Shown: positions 60,573 through 64,000 of the stretch, in pieces
Layout of the letters: every line of letters begins with the position of its first letter
Position numbering within the stretch: position 1 is the first letter of the stretch
Notes under the pieces: model-generated
Database searches by the model: none
Told to the model about the DNA's origin: nothing
What the model saw: the letters and a program-made list of their open reading frames with translations, nothing else
Source: Physcia stellaris
Taxonomy: Eukaryota > Ascomycota > Lecanoromycetes > Caliciales > Physciaceae
NCBI GenBank assembly: GCA_018902385.1
Contig: JABSSW010000070.1
Coordinates: 1-64,000, forward strand
Length of the DNA: 64,000 nt
Direction of reading: 5' to 3'
Translations under genes and position numbers: made by a program

Positions 60573-61560
60573 ATGTTCATTGTGAACAAAATACTTGATT
60601 CAAATTTCGAAATGTTTGTTAAAAAATTGATGCAAAACATGATTCGAACATATTGTTTGTATATTCGATTTGTGAATATTGAAACAATCAATATTGAAAA
60701 CGTGCATTTCGATCGTCAAATAAACGTTTTGTTCGTCGTCACAACAAAAACGAAAAAAATTCAAAACAACAAAAACATTATGTTTCAATGTTATTTGAAA
60801 TACAAAAAATTTGATTCGGAAAATAAAACGTATGAATTATTCAAACATACGATTTCGAATCATGTCATCGATTTCGTCGAAAACAAACAATCATTTTATG
60901 AATTTATTTATTTTTTATTCGAAAACGAATTTAAAATTTTTCGCAATTACATTATCAAATATTTGAAAAACGATTTCATACGTTTTTCGCAATCGTTTGT
61001 TGATGTTTCAATATTGTTTGTCAAAAAACGAGACGATATTTTTCGATTATATGTGAATTATCGAAATTTGAACAACGTACTCATCAAAAATCGATATTCA
61101 TTGTTTTTGATCGATGAAAATTTGAATCGACTAAATCGAACAAAAATTTATACGCAATTAAATTTCATCGTCGCGTACAATCGAATGCGTATCAAATTTA
61201 AAAACGAATGAAAAACGATTTTTCGAACTCGTTATGATCATTTCGAATATCAAATATTATTTTTTGATTTAATCAATATTTTCGCATCGTTTTAAATTTA
61301 CATCAATAAAACGTTGATTGAACGACTCGATGTGAACGTCATCGTATATTTCGACGATATTTTGATTTATTTCGAAAACTTTGCTATTCACGTTGAAAAT
61401 GTCAAATGAATATTGAATCGACTTCAAAAACACGATTTTTTTATCAATTTGAACAAATACAAATGACATATCGATGAAATAAATTTTTTGAATTACATAG
61501 TTTTTCTCAAAAGCATTACAATGCAAAAAAATAAAATCAAAAATATTCGAAATTGATTCA
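60573..61560 (+). pseudogene. Gypsy D reverse transcriptase, partly preserved
   Basis: A 212-residue open stretch (60573-61211) has VENKQSFYEFIYFLFENE, ILFVKKRDDIFRLYVNYRNL and KNRYSLFLIDENLNRL. The catalytic box reads YFDD at 61347-61358, so both Asp residues survive. TGA interrupts at 61209 and in the two Trp positions before ILNRL and HIDEINF. One TAA replaces a probable Gln. Confidence 0.83.
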
Positions 61561-62210
61561 TGTTTCGATCGATCAATGATATTCAACAATTCGTCGATTT
61601 GATCAATTTTTACAAACGATTTATTCGCAATTTCAATCGTATCGCGATTTCGTTTATTTCAATGTTGAAAAATTTTGAGAAAACATACAAGAAAAACAAA
61701 TTTCGAAAACGTAAACGAAATCGAAACTTTCAACGTTTTGCAAAATTTTTTATTTTCAAAATCGTCGAAACGTTCGAAATTTTGAAAATTTGTTTTATCG
61801 AAATGTCGTTATTGCATCATTTCGATTCTATTTGTCGATTTCGAGTGAAAATTGATGTTTTTGATAAAACAATAGAAAATATTTTTATTCAACTCATCGA
61901 CGACGAGTGACATTTTATTGTTTATTATTTTTTTAAAATGAATTTTGCATAATGCAATTACAAAATACACGATCAAAAGTTGTTGATCATTGTCGAAACA
62001 TTCAAACATTGACGACATTATTTGAAAAACGCTCAACATGAAATTTTCGTTTTCACGAATCATTATAATTTGAAAAAATTCATGAAAACGACGAGATTTT
62101 CGTCGCGTCAAATTCGATGAACTCAAAAATTGTTTAAATACAATTTTCGCATTGATTATCGTTAAAGCAAAAAAAATTCAACGAATGCATTATTTCGACG
62201 ATCAAATTTA
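61560..62210 (+). pseudogene. Gypsy D connection and RNase H, decayed
   Basis: SINDIQQFVDLINFYKRFIRNF opens the connection domain. LLHHFDSICRFRVKIDVFDKTI follows, where the first RNase H Asp pair is partly kept. Then CNYKIHDQKLLIIVETFKH-TGA and TNHYNLKKFMKTTRFSSRQIR-TGA. The order and spacing are those of Ty3/gypsy RNase H. Confidence 0.8.
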
Positions 62211-62399
62211 ATGCAAAAAAAGAATGACGTGTTCGAAAAAAATCGTCGAATTTTGCATCGTTTTCAAAAGTTTTTGCAATTACGAAATAATAATATAAAA
62301 ATCATGTTTATAGTATGCAAATCTCAAAAAAAAACTGAACGATCAAAATTTTTTGAAATTCATGCAAAATCAATAACGAATCAACAAAAAATTGATTAA

Positions 62400-63580
62400 C
62401 GTACATTAATGATTGACGAAATATACGTTATTGAACGTTTCGACGAATTGATCGCAATACGTAACGTCATGATTTCAAAACAAATTTACGACGAGAAAAT
62501 TGCAAAGTTTTTCGTCGATTTGATTTTTCAAATGTTGTTTCAAAATTCATTCGTCGTCTCGTTTCGAAAAAAATTAATTATTTTCAACGAAAACGACGAA
62601 CGTTGAATCGACGAAAATGACGTTTTTCGTTTTGAAAAAAATTGTATGTATCAAAACGAATTCGATTCGATGTATTGCAACGTTGTCACGATGATTTTTT
62701 TGCAAATCATTTCGAAATTGACAAAATTTTGAAATTATTTCGTCGCAAATATTATTGATTTGATCGAAATTATGATTTTGACATGTTCGTTGACATGTTC
62801 GAATTCGTTAAAAAATATTGCGAGAATTGCGTTATTTGCAAACGAAACAAAACATCAAAATACAAATCATATGAAAAGTTTCAATTTCTTTTTGTATTTC
62901 AATATCGATGAGTTGATTTTACAATGAATTTCGTGACAAAATTATCAACAAACAAAAATTGAAATGATGTCAAATACGACAACATTCTCGTCGTCGTCGA
63001 TCGTTTTACGAAAATGATTCATTATATTCTCGTCACGAAAACAATCAAAATCAAAAATCTGACGAAAATGTTTATACAAAAAATAATTCGATATCACGAT
63101 TTTTTTAATTTTATCATCATTGATCGTGAATCGCTGTTCACGTTCGAATATTATTATTTTTTGTGTTACGCATTGAAAATAAAGAAAAAAACGTTCACAA
63201 CGTTTCATTTTCAAATTGATGAACAAACGAAACGACAAAATAGTATCATGAAACAATATTTTCGAACATATGTCAATTTCGCTCAAAATAATTGAATTTT
63301 TTTATTTTTCATGATCGAATTCGTTTACAATAATGCGAATCACGTTTCAATAAACATGTCATCGTTCAAAATCAATTTGAATTATAATCTTCGTATGATT
63401 TTTGAAAAAAATTCTGATTCACGATCGCGTGTTTCAACGACATTGAATCAATCAAAAAAATTACGTCAATTGATTATTGTATTCAAAAACGAGTTAATGA
63501 ATGTTCAACGAAATCAAACACGTTTCAAAAACAAACGAAACATTGCTAAAACGTACAATAGAAACGATATAATTTGATTA
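62400..63580 (+). pseudogene. Gypsy D integrase, inactive
   Basis: The zinc-binding motif is intact (HDDFFANHFEIDK...CENCVIC, about 62690-62850). Catalytic Asp 1 (LVVVDRFTKM, about 62985-63015) and Asp 2 (IIIDRESLF) are kept. The Glu of the TERQN block is Lys (TKRQN), a GG-to-GA change. The C-terminal frame 63311-63577 reads MIEFVYNNANHVSINMSSF. The frame changes once between 62606 and 63014. Confidence 0.8.
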
Positions 63581-63599
63581 AATGTCAAAAATATAAAAA

Positions 63600-64000
63600 C
63601 GAAACGAAACAACAAATTGAAACATCGATTTTTCGAATCATTTAAAATTTTCGACACGCATAATTTCAACGTTTACAAATTGACGTTATTTGATCAACGA
63701 CACATACACGATGTATTTCACGTCTTTTTGCTCGAAAAAAACAATTCAAAAAAGAAAAAAAATTCAATAATTTTTGTCACGTTTTCTTTTGATTATATTG
63801 ACGTGAAAAATCAAGATTCGATGTATTAAATACGTGAAATTGTTGATAATGTTGATTTCGAAACGAGCAAAATTTTCAATCGATTTGAATGATTAGAAAA
63901 TTTTTATTATTTAATAGATTGAAAAGATTACGAAAAATACAATCGCATATGAAAATTTTATGAAAAAATAACACATTTGAAAAAAAAATTTCGTCAATTT
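63600..64000 (+). pseudogene. Gypsy D C-terminal linker and chromodomain, cut by window end
   Basis: KHRFFESFKIFD...HIHDVFHVFLLEKN is the GPY/F-type linker end. It is followed by REIVDNVDFETSKIFNRFE-TGA-LENFYYLID-TGA-KDYEKYNRI-TGA, a chromodomain with its Trp codons converted to TGA. Confidence 0.75.

Larger units (their letters stand above)
58713..64000 (+). mobile_element. Gypsy chromovirus D, second family, cut by window end
   Basis: Gag, protease, RT, RNase H, integrase and chromodomain in order on the plus strand. The protein sequence is clearly different from A/B/C. No 5' LTR was recognised before gag, and the 3' end lies beyond the window. In the pol region at least a dozen in-frame stops are TGA where Trp is expected; TAA is rarer. 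Confidence 0.85.

Noticed and set aside
1-64000. Classical CpA-directed RIP
   Set aside because: CpA/TpG is one of the two commonest C contexts in the decayed DNA, and Gln codons survive. Only scattered CpA-to-TpA changes are seen (for example TAA in the D RT region near 61295).
1-64000. Mitochondrial or bacterial origin suggested by the very high AT content
   Set aside because: Nuclear LTR retroelements with target duplications, a spliceosomal intron and a normal-GC nuclear-type gene in the same window argue against it. No mitochondrial or bacterial gene was recognised.
1-64000. CRISPR arrays, tRNA or rRNA genes
   Set aside because: I saw no regularly spaced identical short repeats and no tRNA cloverleaf or rRNA-like sequence. 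Short repeats present are two- to four-unit degenerate tandems.

Overview
The window looks like a heterochromatic, transposon-filled stretch of a filamentous ascomycete (probably Pezizomycotina). Evidence: a single GC-normal host gene with one short GT-AG intron, chromodomain-bearing Ty3/gypsy (chromovirus) elements, and massive C-to-T / G-to-A decay of everything else. About 62 of 64 kb is extremely AT-rich. I found no intact transposon gene; the readable peptides are remnants with TGA stops where Trp is expected and with catalytic residues changed by transitions.

The decay is not the textbook RIP pattern (CpA to TpA). In the decayed DNA CpA and CpG are abundant, while CpC/GpG is almost absent and CpT/ApG is rare. 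A hand count of 60001-60300 gives CpA 19, CpG 17, CpT 2, CpC 0. The two LTRs of one young element (27523-29769) differ at 13 positions, and 12 of these are CT/TT or AG/AA. A mutator acting on C followed by a pyrimidine would explain this, and would also explain why long Gln-rich frames survive while Trp codons become TGA.

Layout. 1-5.9 kb: old AT-rich DNA with a 94-bp direct repeat at each end, a 232-bp-period repeat and a gypsy 3'-end relic. 6.5-16.2 kb: a 3.07-kb tandem duplication (S1-T-S2-T') with a dispersed repeat R at one junction; R is split by a 2.5-kb LTR element E that encodes only zinc-finger Gag-like protein. 16.4-23.1 kb: full-length gypsy chromovirus A (+). 23.6-24.4 kb: another R copy. 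25.57-27.29 kb: the GC-normal island with a Myb/SANT-like protein gene. 27.3-32.9 kb: element F (E family, minus strand), itself inserted in a gypsy protease relic and carrying the younger element G and an R copy. 33.0-33.2 kb: solo LTR. 35.6-42.2 kb: gypsy B (+). 43-46.4 kb: relics, including a conserved but unrecognised coding repeat W. 46.5-57.2 kb: gypsy C (minus), interrupted by a 4.0-kb gag-protease element H. 57.2-58.7 kb: second W copy and a relic. 58.7-64 kb: a different chromovirus D (+), running off the window.

Several nested insertions are confirmed by 5-bp target duplications plus an uninterrupted empty site in another copy within this same window (E in R, G in F, H in C; F in a protease gene with an imperfect duplication). 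The host gene is isolated and shows none of the surrounding mutational damage. Functional claims for the host gene rest on domain resemblance only; transposon calls rest on recognisable motif order, LTR pairs and target-site duplications.
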